64,000 nt of DNA from Planctomycetota bacterium (GTDB lineage: Bacteria > Planctomycetota > UBA1135): positions 1 through 64,000 of the forward strand of contig SHNF01000012.1 of NCBI GenBank assembly GCA_004295085.1, in the 5' to 3' direction. Positions 56,189 to 64,000 of the stretch are shown piece by piece. The notes beneath the pieces were generated by a model, which saw only the letters and a list, made by a program, of their open reading frames with translations, made no database searches and had not been told where the DNA came from. Position 1 is the first letter of the stretch, and each line of letters starts with the position of its first letter. The position numbers and the translations under genes were made by a program.

Positions 56189-56482
56189 ATGGCGCGCCAC
56201 GACAGCCGCAGCTTGCGCCGCGTCGATCCCGGTTTCGCCACGCTGGCGCTCGGCGGCGCGACCATGGTCTTCGGATTGATCGGTTTCGTGTATCCGCTGC
56301 GTATTTTCCGCGCCGTGGACATCCCGATCACGGGCCTGCTGTACATCGCCGTGGCCTGGATCACTCTGGCCAGCCGCGGGCGGCGGGAACAGGCCTTTGC
56401 CGGCTTGCTGCTCGCATCCCTGGGCTTCGCCGTCCCGCTGCTCGCGTTCCTGCTCGATCTGCAGCATCCCTGGCGCGGCTAG
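56189..56482 (+). CDS. Small membrane protein of unknown function
   Basis: This is a 97-residue protein with three hydrophobic segments (FATLALGGATMVFGLIGFVYPL, ITGLLYIAVAWITLA, AFAGLLLASLGFAVPLLAFLL) and a basic N-terminus (MARHDSRSLRRVD). It begins two bases after the aminotransferase stop, so it is probably cotranscribed. I do not recognise the family. A transporter-accessory or structural role is possible. Its 3' end overlaps the convergent alkC-like gene by four bases. Confidence 0.55.
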   Translation: MARHDSRSLRRVDPGFATLALGGATMVFGLIGFVYPLRIFRAVDIPITGLLYIAVAWITLASRGRREQAFAGLLLASLGFAVPLLAFLLDLQHPWRG

Positions 56483-57621
56483 GAGCGGCGCAGCTCGAAG
56501 CGCACTTCCGCCACCGGTTGTCCATTGAGGAAGAAACCGGCGCGGCAGGGGCCGTCCAGCAAGGGCGCGGCGCGTGTGTCGAAGATGCGCTCGCGCACCC
56601 GGACCGCCAGCGTGTCCCGGGCCGGAAGCTGCAGGCTTCCCCAGTGGAAGCGCTTGCGCCGCGGCCGCCCGGCCAGGCGGCCGGGAGTCTCGATCTCGTA
56701 GACCAGGTGCGCGGCCGCGGAGCCGCCCAGATTGCGCAGGCGCAGCTCGAAGTGCAGGGCGCTGTTGGGAGCGGCCTGCGTGCCATTGCGCAGGCGCGCG
56801 CGCGCCTCGACCTGCAGCGGCCGGAACCCGAGCAAGCGCAGGGCGCGCGGCTCCCCCTCCTTCACCAGGGTGCGCAGTCCCTTGCGCACCGAGTGCGCCG
56901 TCCACGGGCCAGGGCGGCGCTGGGCCAGCCACTGCCCGGCGATGTCCAGGGCGAACTCCGGATGGTCCTTGCTGATGTCGTTGAGGGAGTTGCCGACGGC
57001 GTTGGCGACCACCAGCTCCGTGTCGTTGCGCAGCCGCTCCAGCAGCGGTACGAGGCGCGCCGGGGCCTCGACCGCCCAGGCCAGGCGCCGCACCCACACG
57101 CCGCGCGGGCGCGTGCCCTCGACGGCTGCCCGGCGCACGGCGGCGGCCGCATCCGCCGACCAGGGCAGGAGCGCCGCCACCGCCTCGGGACCCAGGGCTT
57201 CGGCGTTGGGGCGCACGCCGAAGGCGGTCATGGCTTCGCCGACGCGCGGGTCCGGATCCGCGGCCAGGCCTTGCAGGACGCGCAGTGCCTCCCGGGGCTG
57301 GGCGGCCAACAGGCGCGAGATCGTCCCGGGAGCATGGAAGCGGACCCTGGGCTCGGGATGGCGCGCCAGGCGCAGGGCGGTGCCGACCGGGTCCGCCGCC
57401 GGCGCCAGGCGCTCCGCCAGCAGCTCCGCCACCAGCTCCCATTGGCCGAGCAGGGTCTTTGAGAAATAACCTGCCCTCCGCAGATCCCGGGCCAGGCTCA
57501 GAGCTCCCGGCACGCCGGCGGCGTGGGCAGCCGCCTCCAGCAGCGGCAGGGACGAGCGCTCCTGCGGCTCCGGGAGGAGTTGGCCCTCGACCGATTCGCG
57601 TGTACGCCTGGTTTCCGCCAT
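56479..57621 (-). CDS. AlkC-like DNA glycosylase with C-terminal Ig-like domain
   Basis: This is a 380-residue protein counted from the ATG at 57621. Residues about 60-260 form HEAT-like helices with the alkylation-repair signatures DPDPRVGEAMTAFGVRP, VEGTRPRGVWVRRLAWAVEA, and VVANAVGNSLNDISKDHPEFAL. The latter is the hallmark of AlkD/AlkC glycosylases that remove bulky alkyl lesions such as 3-methyladenine. Residues about 285-380 are a beta-sandwich (ALHFELRLRNLGG to AEVRFELRRS) corresponding to the AlkC Ig-like domain. It should flank the DNA and contribute to lesion recognition. There is no adjacent ada or alkA. Confidence 0.78.
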   Translation of the reverse strand: MAETRRTRESVEGQLLPEPQERSSLPLLEAAAHAAGVPGALSLARDLRRAGYFSKTLLGQWELVAELLAERLAPAADPVGTALRLARHPEPRVRFHAPGTISRLLAAQPREALRVLQGLAADPDPRVGEAMTAFGVRPNAEALGPEAVAALLPWSADAAAAVRRAAVEGTRPRGVWVRRLAWAVEAPARLVPLLERLRNDTELVVANAVGNSLNDISKDHPEFALDIAGQWLAQRRPGPWTAHSVRKGLRTLVKEGEPRALRLLGFRPLQVEARARLRNGTQAAPNSALHFELRLRNLGGSAAAHLVYEIETPGRLAGRPRRKRFHWGSLQLPARDTLAVRVRERIFDTRAAPLLDGPCRAGFFLNGQPVAEVRFELRRS

Positions 57622-57816
57622 GGTCCCGCTGCGTTCCCGATCCTGACCTCTTTTCTGTGATATCATGCTGTTGTACGTGGAAGGCATCTTCAGCGGTGCC
57701 GCTCCTCCCTCGGATCAGGTCGCCACGCCTCCAAAAAAGGCAGCCGGCAGCCGACTCCGTGAAGTAATAGACTCCGTCGCGCGTCACTCCCTACTTCCGG
57801 TTGGGATCCTACCCCC

Positions 57817-59244
57817 ATGCGTCTACCCGCTGTGCTCGCTTTGATTCTGTCGGCATCCCTGGCTTTCGGCCAGGGCGGCACGATGTCTCTGGCCGAGACC
57901 GTCCAGCTGCCTTCCAGCGGGCCGGGTGACGCCGATCACGGCACGGTCGCCATCAACGAGGACGGCGACATCTTCGTGACCTGGTCCACGGCGCGCACCG
58001 ACCTGACGGCCAACGCGGCACAGGTGGAAGGGGTATATCTGCGCTACCTGGGCGGCGCCACCTGGGAGCTGCCGGCGCTCGGCTACAACTACTGGGTGCT
58101 GGGCGCAGCCGACGCCGTGGCACTGGGCGGAGGCTATGAATCCTGCCGCAAGCCGGACGTCGTGGCCGTCGGCAAGGACTTCGTGGTCACCTGGCCGCGC
58201 AGCAACGAGACGCGCACGGTCACGCAACTGGAGATCGTCCGCGTGCTGACCGACGCAGCCCTCCCGCCCACCATCGACGCTCCGGGCGCCGGCATCGGCT
58301 TCGTCGTGGATGCCGACTTCGACAGCGCGGACGCCGGCGGCATGCCGGACCTGGCCACCTTCTCGGTGAACCCGCCGATCGTGGGCGTGGCCTACGTGCA
58401 CGACAGGAAGATCAACGCGCCGTACCGTGACTTCGACATCCGCTTCGCACGCGTGGAGTTCGGCGCCATCGGCGCCCCCGCCGTGGAAGGGCCGATGATC
58501 CTGGTGCGCAATTCTCCGTTCGACGACGCCCCCAACTCGGGCGAGCCGGCCGGCGGCAAGGTGCTCCCGGACCTGGAACCGGACGACGGCGGCAACATGG
58601 TCCTGGCCATCGAGGCTTACGCCCGCTACGGCCACCACGGCGCCCCCACCAACGAGGGCCGCATCTACGTGCAGTGGTACGGCAACGCGGCCAGCGGCGT
58701 TCCGGCCCTCCTCAGCGACAACGAGGTGGACTTCTCGAACACCAACCACTTCTTCGTGCGCGGCCGGCGCGTCAACGACCGCACGCGCCGCCCGAACCTG
58801 GCCGGCAGCCGCCTGGACGGCGCCAACAGCGTGTCGCTGGCGTTCCTGGACGCGCCGGACAGCACCGGCGACATCGACACCGAGCACCGCGAGCTGTTCT
58901 GGGACGGCGCGGACATCACCATGACCGACTTCGTGTTCCCCAACCTCGGGAACAAGAACGACAACGTCCCGGTGCCGATACACGGCAGCAGCCTGCGTGC
59001 CTGCCTCGCGGTCCGCGAGGACACGACGGAGGACCAGCTCAAGGCCTTCATCCCGAGCGTCCCGACCACGCCCTTCCGCAGCCTGAAAAGCCCGGTGTCG
59101 CATCCCTGGCGCCCGGCGGTGGACCTGATGGAGCCGGCGCCCGCCGACATCACCAACGGCGACCTCCTGCTCCCGGTGACCTACGAAGGTCCGGGCATCG
59201 GCGTGACCGGGCTGCGCATCTTCCTGGTCGTCCACAAGCGCTAG
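57817..59244 (+). CDS. Secreted protein of unknown function
   Basis: This 475-residue protein has a clear signal peptide (MRLPAVLALILSASLAFGQ). The mature part has strand-turn repeats with acidic loops (INEDGDIFVTWSTARTD, FVVDADFDSADAGGMPD, LPDLEPDDGGNM), compatible with a beta-propeller or sialidase-like fold. There are no recognisable Asp-box repeats and no catalytic motif. The 195-base region upstream has a possible TAATAG hexamer at 57765 but no clear -35 element. Its 3' end overlaps the convergent trmB by four bases. Confidence 0.65.
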   Translation: MRLPAVLALILSASLAFGQGGTMSLAETVQLPSSGPGDADHGTVAINEDGDIFVTWSTARTDLTANAAQVEGVYLRYLGGATWELPALGYNYWVLGAADAVALGGGYESCRKPDVVAVGKDFVVTWPRSNETRTVTQLEIVRVLTDAALPPTIDAPGAGIGFVVDADFDSADAGGMPDLATFSVNPPIVGVAYVHDRKINAPYRDFDIRFARVEFGAIGAPAVEGPMILVRNSPFDDAPNSGEPAGGKVLPDLEPDDGGNMVLAIEAYARYGHHGAPTNEGRIYVQWYGNAASGVPALLSDNEVDFSNTNHFFVRGRRVNDRTRRPNLAGSRLDGANSVSLAFLDAPDSTGDIDTEHRELFWDGADITMTDFVFPNLGNKNDNVPVPIHGSSLRACLAVREDTTEDQLKAFIPSVPTTPFRSLKSPVSHPWRPAVDLMEPAPADITNGDLLLPVTYEGPGIGVTGLRIFLVVHKR

Positions 59245-60194
59245 CCCGCCGGCCGGTCCAGGGCCAGTGCCAGCGCCTCCACGAGGTGGCGGACCGCCGG
59301 TGTGGGGTAGGGGCGTGGTTGTTCCTCCACGCGCAGCAGGGCGCTGCCATCGGGGTTGGCCAGCAGGCGCAGGAAGAAGAACTGGGTGAAGGAATCGTCC
59401 GCCGTCACCACGCGCAGCAGCCAGCCGTCGCGCGCGCGCAGGACCTCCTTCACCTCGCCGACCTCGCGCTCGCCGGCGAAGCGGGCTCCGGCCAGCGCGG
59501 CCACGGCTGCCTCGGATGGGGCGGTCTTGAGGCGTGAGGCGTGCATGTTTCCTTCCCGGCAGAGACGCTCACAGGCCCTCGGAGTGCGCAGGCGCGCCAC
59601 CAGCCTGTGGATGCGGCGTCCCGCGGCGGTCCAGCGCCGCTCATAGCGCGTGAGGAACGCGCGCTCCGTCGCGGCCTCGAGCGGATCCACCGTGAAGGCG
59701 GCGTCCGCCGCGAAGTCGGCGTAGGCCGCCTGCGCGAACCACTCCTGGTCGGTCACCAGCTCGAAGGCCCCGCCTGGCTCCAGGACGCCGGCCAGGGTCT
59801 CGGCCAGGCGCGAGCCGGTGACCCGGTGCTTGGCGTGGCGCTCTTTGGGCCAGGGCATCGGAAACTGCAGCAGCACGGCGCGCAGGCTGGCGCCCGCGAA
59901 CAGCTCGCGCAGCAGATAGCGGCCGTCGCCGCGCACCAGGCGGGCGTTGCCCACGCCGGCCCGGCCCAGGTTCGAAGCGGCGCGCAGGAAGCACTGCAGC
60001 GGCAGCTCGATCCCGACGAAGTCGTGGTCGGGACGCCGGGCCGCGTCCCAGGCCAGGTACTCGCCGTTGCCGAAGCCGAGCTCCGCGACCAGGGGCGCGC
60101 TCCGCCCGAACACGGCGTGCCAGTCCAGCGGGAAGCGCGGCGCCTCGCTGGCAGGCAGCACGTAGCGGGCGAGCAGTTCCGGTCGGGCCTTCAT
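59241..60194 (-). CDS. trmB: tRNA (guanine-N7-)-methyltransferase with C-terminal extension
   Basis: This is a 317-residue protein. The first 200 residues are TrmB: ELGFGNGEYLAWDAA is the SAM site, DHDFVGIELPLQCFLRAASNL binds the adenosine, and LLQFPMPWPKERHAKHRVTGSRLAETL is the family motif (usually FPDPWPK, here FPMPWPK). It makes m7G46 in tRNA. The C-terminal 110 residues (AAVAALAGARFAGEREVGEVKEVL to HLVEALALALD) exceed the usual 210-240 and form an unrecognised alpha/beta domain. Confidence 0.88.
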   Translation of the reverse strand: MKARPELLARYVLPASEAPRFPLDWHAVFGRSAPLVAELGFGNGEYLAWDAARRPDHDFVGIELPLQCFLRAASNLGRAGVGNARLVRGDGRYLLRELFAGASLRAVLLQFPMPWPKERHAKHRVTGSRLAETLAGVLEPGGAFELVTDQEWFAQAAYADFAADAAFTVDPLEAATERAFLTRYERRWTAAGRRIHRLVARLRTPRACERLCREGNMHASRLKTAPSEAAVAALAGARFAGEREVGEVKEVLRARDGWLLRVVTADDSFTQFFFLRLLANPDGSALLRVEEQPRPYPTPAVRHLVEALALALDRPAG

Positions 60195-60316
60195 GGCTGG
60201 CGGCGCCGCCTCAGGCTAGCTGCGCGCGCCGCAAGACGGCGCTGCGAGCGGCCGCCGCCGCGCGTAACATCCTCAGTCCCGTCCCTGCCTCAATCCTGCC
60301 AACCCCGATCGCGCCC

Positions 60317-61060
60317 ATGCAGCTGAGCGTCCTCGCCTTGTTCGCCACCGCACTTCCCGGGAGCCTGCTGCGCGCGCAGGAAGTCGCGCCCCGGCCGGCC
60401 CAGACGCAGCGGGAGCTGAAGGAGCAGACCCTGTGCCCGGTTTCCGGGGCCGCCGTGAACCGAAAGTTCTCCAGCGACTACGAAGGCCAGCGGGTGTATT
60501 TCTGCGGCGAGGCCTGCGCGGCCAAGTTCGCCGAGTTTCCGGACAAGCACCTGTACGGCATGCACATCAGGGGCGAGAGGCCGGAGAACATCCAGAGCAC
60601 CTGCCCGGTGAGCGGCGAGACGCTGGAGAACCGCGACAGCTACGTGGACGTGCTCAACAAGCGCGTCTACACCTGCTGCCCGAAGTGCCTGGAGAAGGTG
60701 GCGGCCGAGCCCGACAAGTACCTGGACGTCCTGGAAGGCCGGCAGGCCCAGAAGACCTGCCCGGTGAGCGGCCAAGCCGTGGACGGCAAGACCACGGTGG
60801 TCGTGCAGGGCCAGAAGCTCGCGCTGTGTTGCGAGAAGTGCGCGGACCAAGCCAAGGCCGCGCCGGACCGGGTCTGGGCCGAGCTGGCCCGGCACAAGGT
60901 GGTCACCCTGCCTGCGGCCTCGCAATGCCCGGTCATGGAGGAGCCCGTCGAAAACCGCAGCTTCTTCGTCACCTACCTGGGCCGCCGCGTCTATTTCTGC
61001 TGCCAGAAGTGCCTTGCCGTGTTCATCAAGAATCCGCAGAAATACCTGGCCGAAGCCTGA
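60317..61060 (+). CDS. Secreted four-module YHS/TRASH-type metal-binding protein
   Basis: This 247-residue protein has a signal peptide (MQLSVLALFATALPGSLLRA). Four repeats each hold one N-terminal Cys-Pro knuckle and a later Cys pair: TLCPVSG with YFCGEAC, TCPVSG with YTCCPKC, TCPVSG with LCCEKC, and QCPVME with YFCCQKC. The spacing between knuckles is about 40-55 residues. This matches the YHS/TRASH heavy-metal domain, typically binding Cu(I) or Zn through Cys. Four copies in one exported protein suggest a periplasmic metal store or chaperone. A TRASH-DUF2231 membrane protein and a CopA pump follow. Confidence 0.8.
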   Translation: MQLSVLALFATALPGSLLRAQEVAPRPAQTQRELKEQTLCPVSGAAVNRKFSSDYEGQRVYFCGEACAAKFAEFPDKHLYGMHIRGERPENIQSTCPVSGETLENRDSYVDVLNKRVYTCCPKCLEKVAAEPDKYLDVLEGRQAQKTCPVSGQAVDGKTTVVVQGQKLALCCEKCADQAKAAPDRVWAELARHKVVTLPAASQCPVMEEPVENRSFFVTYLGRRVYFCCQKCLAVFIKNPQKYLAEA

Positions 61061-61064
61061 GGTC

Positions 61065-61829
61065 GTGGGGGCGGCGGTGCAATCGGTCACGGCCTGGGCC
61101 CTACTGGCCGCGCCCCTGTGCGTGCAGGACGTTCCCGAGCTGACGCAGCGGCCGGCGGTCAATGCCACCTGTCCGATCCTCGAGGACGAGCCCAACGACC
61201 CCGCGCTGACCTTCCTATACAAGGGCGTCGCCGTGGGGCTGTGCTGCGAGGACTGCCAGCGCAAGTTCCTGCGCGACCCCGAGCGCTATTGCCGCGGCAC
61301 TCCAGAGCTGGCCGCCGCCTATGTCGCCCTGGACGGATCCGTGGATGCCTCCGCGCCGGCTCCTGCCGACCCACCGCCGGCCGACCCGGAGGCGCGCGGC
61401 TTCCTGGACTTTGCCGGACGCTTCCATCCGCTCACGGTGCACTTCCCGATCGCCTTGCTGCTGGCGGCCGCCCTGGGCGAGCTACTGGTGCTGATGGGAT
61501 GGCCGGGCGCCGCCACGGGTGCCGCCTTTGCGCACCGGCTGGGAACCCTGGGCGCGCTGGTGGCCGCGCCGCTGGGCCTGGCTCTGGCGGCCACCACCGA
61601 GTTCGCGCCGTCGTTGCAGCGGGCCGTGGCCTGGCACCAGTGGCTCGGCATTGCCGCGGCCGGACTGGCCGCGGTCTCGCTGGTCCTGGCCGAAGTGTCG
61701 CGCCGCGGCGGTCCCGGCTGGACGCGCCCGGCGTACCGGCTGCTCCTGCTGGCCGCCGCCGGCGTGGTCGCGGCCGCCGGGCACTTCGGCGCCGAGCTGA
61801 TCTGGGGCAGCGACTTCCTGCCCTTCTAA
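61065..61829 (+). CDS. TRASH-like module fused to a DUF2231 membrane domain
   Basis: This is a 254-residue protein. The start is uncertain: GTG at 61065, or GTG at 61077. A hydrophobic lead ([11 protein letters not shown]) is followed by a metal knuckle module (TCPILEDE with [19 protein letters not shown]) of the same type as in the preceding gene. Residues about 120-254 form a DUF2231 domain with four or more spans ([83 protein letters not shown]). The [11 protein letters not shown] motif has two His that may bind metal. It is likely an inner-membrane metal-handling partner of CopA. It lies four bases after the previous gene. Confidence 0.72.
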   Translation: MGAAVQSVTAWALLAAPLCVQDVPELTQRPAVNATCPILEDEPNDPALTFLYKGVAVGLCCEDCQRKFLRDPERYCRGTPELAAAYVALDGSVDASAPAPADPPPADPEARGFLDFAGRFHPLTVHFPIALLLAAALGELLVLMGWPGAATGAAFAHRLGTLGALVAAPLGLALAATTEFAPSLQRAVAWHQWLGIAAAGLAAVSLVLAEVSRRGGPGWTRPAYRLLLLAAAGVVAAAGHFGAELIWGSDFLPF

Positions 61830-64000
61830 GTGAGGTCCGCGCGCCGCAGGCGCAGCGAGTTGGCAATCACCGAGACCGAGCTCAGCGACATGGCGGCGGC
61901 GGCCAGCATCGGACTGGGCACCCAGCCGGCCAGCGGGTACAGCGCTCCTGCCGCGACCGGGACCAGCACCGCGTTGTACGCGAAGGCGAAGAACAGGTTC
62001 TTGCGGATCGTGCGCACGGCGGCCCGGCTCAGGCGCAGGGCGCGCAGCAGCGCCGCCAGCTCGCCGCTCACCAGCGTGACTCCGGCGCTCTCCATGGCCA
62101 CGTCCGCGCCGGTCCCCATGGCGACGCCGACGTCGGCCTGGCTCAGCGCCGGCGCGTCGTTGATGCCGTCGCCGACCATGGCTACGCGCCGGCCCTGGGC
62201 GCGCAAGCGTGCCACGGCTTCCGCCTTCTGCTCCGGCAGCACCTCGGCCTCGAACTGCGCGATTCCGAGGCGCCGCGCCACGGCCTGGACCGTCGGGCGG
62301 CTGTCGCCGCTCAGCAGGTACAGCTCCAGGCCGGCGGCGCGCAGCTCGGCCACGACCCGTGGCGCAGATTCCTTGATGGGGTCGGCGACCGCCAGCAGTC
62401 CGCGCAGGCTTCCCTCCGCCGCCAGATACAGCATGGTCTGCCCTTCCTCCGCCAGGGCCTGCGCGCGCGCCTGCAGCGGTGCCGGATCCAGCCCGGCTTC
62501 CTGCACCAGGCGCAGGTTTCCGAGCAGGACGGTCTGCCCCATGACGCGGCCCACGACGCCACGGCCGGGGCGGGCCTGGAACTCGCTGACCGCCGGCGGC
62601 TCCAGGCCGCGCGCGCGCGCCTCCGCGAGCACCGCCTGGGCCAGCGGGTGCTCGCTGGCGCGCTCCAGGCTGGCCGCGAGCTGCAGCACCTGCGCCGGGT
62701 CGCCGCCCGGCGCGGACTCCACCGCCCCCAGGCGCGGCTTGCCCTCGGTGAGCGTGCCGGTCTTGTCGAACACCACCGTGTCCACCTGTTGCAAGGTCTG
62801 AAGGGCTTCGGCGTCCCGGAACAGCACGCCGGCGCGGGCGCCGCGGCCCATGCCGACCATGACGGCCATGGGAGTGGCGAGGCCGAGGGCGCATGGGCAG
62901 GCGATGATGAGCACCGAGACCGCGCTCAACAGGGCGTGCGCCAGCCGCGGCGGCGGTCCCAGCAGTGCCCAGCCGAAGAAGCTCAGGACCGCCACGGCAA
63001 TCACCGCAGGCACGAACCAGGCGGAGACGCGGTCGGCGAGCCCCTGAATGGGCGCGCGGCTGCGCTGCGCTTCGGCCACGCGCCGCACGATCCGGGCCAG
63101 CAAGGTATCGGCGCCCACGCGCTCGGCGCGCAGGACCAGCATCCCGTTGCCGTTGAGCGTGCCGCCGATGACCGGATCGCCGGGTCCTTTCTCGACCGGC
63201 AGCGGCTCGCCGCGGATCATGGACTCGTCCACGAAGGAATGGCCGGCCACGATCATGCCGTCCACCGGGATCTTGGCGCCGGGCCGCACGCGCAGGCGGT
63301 CGCCCACGGCCACCAGCTCCAGGCTCACCTCTTCCTCGCTGCCGTCGGCCAGCACGCGTGTGGTGAACCTGGGCGCCAGCTCCAGCAGCTCGCGCAAGGC
63401 GCGGCCGGTGGCGCGCCGCGCGCGCAGCTCGAGCACCTGGCCGAGCAGCACCAGCGTGACGATGACAGCGGCCGCCTCGAAATAGAGCGGAACTCCGCCT
63501 GCGTGCCGGAACGACGGCGGGAACAACCCCGGCGCCAGCGTCGCCACCACGCTGTGGGCGTACGCCGCGCCGGTTCCCAGCGCGATCAAGGTGAACATGT
63601 TGGGGCGCAGCGGCCGCAGCGAGCGCCAGGCGCGCGCGAAGAACGGCGCGCCGCAGCCGAGCACCACCGGAGACGCCAGTGCCAGCTCCAGCCAGGCGGG
63701 CAGCCCCAGCCACATGCCGGCCAGCAGCGGCAGGGTCAGCGGGACCGCGATGAGCAGGCGGCGCTGCATGCGCGGGAGCTCGGGATCCGGCGCCTCGTCC
63801 CGGGCCGGCTGCACCGGCTCCAGGGCCATGCCGCAGATCGGGCAGCTGCCGGGGCCGTCCGCGACGACCTCCGGGTGCATGGGACAGGTGTACTTCCCGG
63901 CAGGCATGCCCTCCGGCGCGGCTGCGGGGCGCAGGAAGCGCCGCGGGTCGGCCTGGAAACGCTCCTGGCAGTGCCGGCTGCAGAACCAGTACGTGGTCCC
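61826..64000 (-). CDS. copA: Copper-translocating P1B-type ATPase (N-terminus cut by window edge)
   Basis: The frame is open to the right edge, so the N-terminus is missing; 724 codons are in view. Within the window the N-terminal part is a YHS-type module ([12 protein letters not shown]), then a heavy-metal-binding segment ([21 protein letters not shown]). The pump core has the CPC ion site ([11 protein letters not shown]), the phosphorylation motif [11 protein letters not shown], the HP locus SEHPLAQAV, and the hinge [10 protein letters not shown]. It exports Cu(I) or a similar soft ion from the cytoplasm. An internal ATG at 63907 is not the start, because the YHS module upstream continues in frame. 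It overlaps the DUF2231 gene by four bases at their 3' ends. Confidence 0.93.
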   Translation of the reverse strand, partial: GTTYWFCSRHCQERFQADPRRFLRPAAAPEGMPAGKYTCPMHPEVVADGPGSCPICGMALEPVQPARDEAPDPELPRMQRRLLIAVPLTLPLLAGMWLGLPAWLELALASPVVLGCGAPFFARAWRSLRPLRPNMFTLIALGTGAAYAHSVVATLAPGLFPPSFRHAGGVPLYFEAAAVIVTLVLLGQVLELRARRATGRALRELLELAPRFTTRVLADGSEEEVSLELVAVGDRLRVRPGAKIPVDGMIVAGHSFVDESMIRGEPLPVEKGPGDPVIGGTLNGNGMLVLRAERVGADTLLARIVRRVAEAQRSRAPIQGLADRVSAWFVPAVIAVAVLSFFGWALLGPPPRLAHALLSAVSVLIIACPCALGLATPMAVMVGMGRGARAGVLFRDAEALQTLQQVDTVVFDKTGTLTEGKPRLGAVESAPGGDPAQVLQLAASLERASEHPLAQAVLAEARARGLEPPAVSEFQARPGRGVVGRVMGQTVLLGNLRLVQEAGLDPAPLQARAQALAEEGQTMLYLAAEGSLRGLLAVADPIKESAPRVVAELRAAGLELYLLSGDSRPTVQAVARRLGIAQFEAEVLPEQKAEAVARLRAQGRRVAMVGDGINDAPALSQADVGVAMGTGADVAMESAGVTLVSGELAALLRALRLSRAAVRTIRKNLFFAFAYNAVLVPVAAGALYPLAGWVPSPMLAAAAMSLSSVSVIANSLRLRRADLT

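Noticed and set aside
61014..61064. An in-frame upstream start for the DUF2231 gene at 61014.
   Set aside because: It lies inside the end of the preceding gene and would put a basic, non-hydrophobic lead before the signal-like segment. GTG at 61065 or 61077 fits better.
63905..63907. ATG at 63907 as the start of CopA.
   Set aside because: The same frame continues upstream to the window edge and encodes a YHS-type Cys module ([11 protein letters not shown]), so the real start lies outside the window.

Overview
The window is a very GC-rich, tightly packed bacterial chromosome segment with no mobile elements, no CRISPR array, no rRNA and no gene-free gap longer than 200 bases. It carries a lipid A gene (lpxB) plus other lipid A/glycan genes, so the cell is Gram-negative in type. 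Several secreted protein types are common in Planctomycetota: an NPCBM domain protein, a DUF1570 gluzincin, a secreted prenyltransferase-repeat toroid, PBS-lyase HEAT proteins, and secreted propeller-like proteins with a shared C-terminal module. I infer an uncultured, high-GC planctomycete. That placement rests on gene content and was not tested with a tree.

Layout. 1-2088: rpsB (C-terminus cut by the left edge) and a secreted NPCBM protein, both leftward. 2236-7834: a chaperone operon groEL-groES-groEL-dnaJ-grpE-fmdB, preceded by a possible sigma54 promoter. 7916-14177: a secreted DUF1570 peptidase, a small LPS-type kinase, an FGE-like secreted protein, then lpxB translationally coupled to an ECF sigma factor, its zinc-type anti-sigma factor and a UPF0145 protein. 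14225-17330: a secreted alpha/alpha toroid protein, an FAH hydrolase and a degenerate SDR. 17443-19933: a four-gene envelope-glycolipid operon (DPM-type glycosyltransferase, lipid-A N-terminal-domain membrane protein, Kdo-kinase-like pseudokinase, methyltransferase). 20052-24909: a secreted HEAT protein, a secreted seven-repeat propeller-like protein, queF and a GNAT acetyltransferase.

25015-31005: a complete SUF operon (Rrf2 regulator, sufB, sufC, sufD, sufS, sufU, sufT) with 1-4 base overlaps throughout. 31042-33896: a tRNA-Met, a divergent cupin/TlpA pair and gltX. 33967-39078: two tandem secreted paralogues and a DUF4139 protein. 39167-42079: trmFO and a P5C dehydrogenase. 42125-49100: an overlapping operon of a membrane-anchored regulatory-domain protein, a polyferredoxin, an ICMT-like membrane protein and glcDEF. 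49097-54815: a DUF420-like membrane protein, a 1468-residue protein with three amidohydrolase-like units, and a lipoprotein hydrolase. 54852-60194: an aminotransferase, a small membrane protein, an AlkC-type DNA glycosylase, a secreted protein of unknown function and trmB. 60317-64000: a copper/heavy-metal cluster (secreted protein with four CPxxG/CxxC modules, a TRASH-DUF2231 membrane protein, and a CopA-type ATPase cut by the right edge).

Several genes have a TANNNT-type -10 hexamer only 6-11 bases before the start codon and no Shine-Dalgarno sequence, which suggests leaderless transcription. The strongest candidates for something undescribed are the secreted four-module metal-binding protein with its CopA partner, the triple amidohydrolase fusion with one intact active site, and the possible sigma54 control of a two-GroEL operon.
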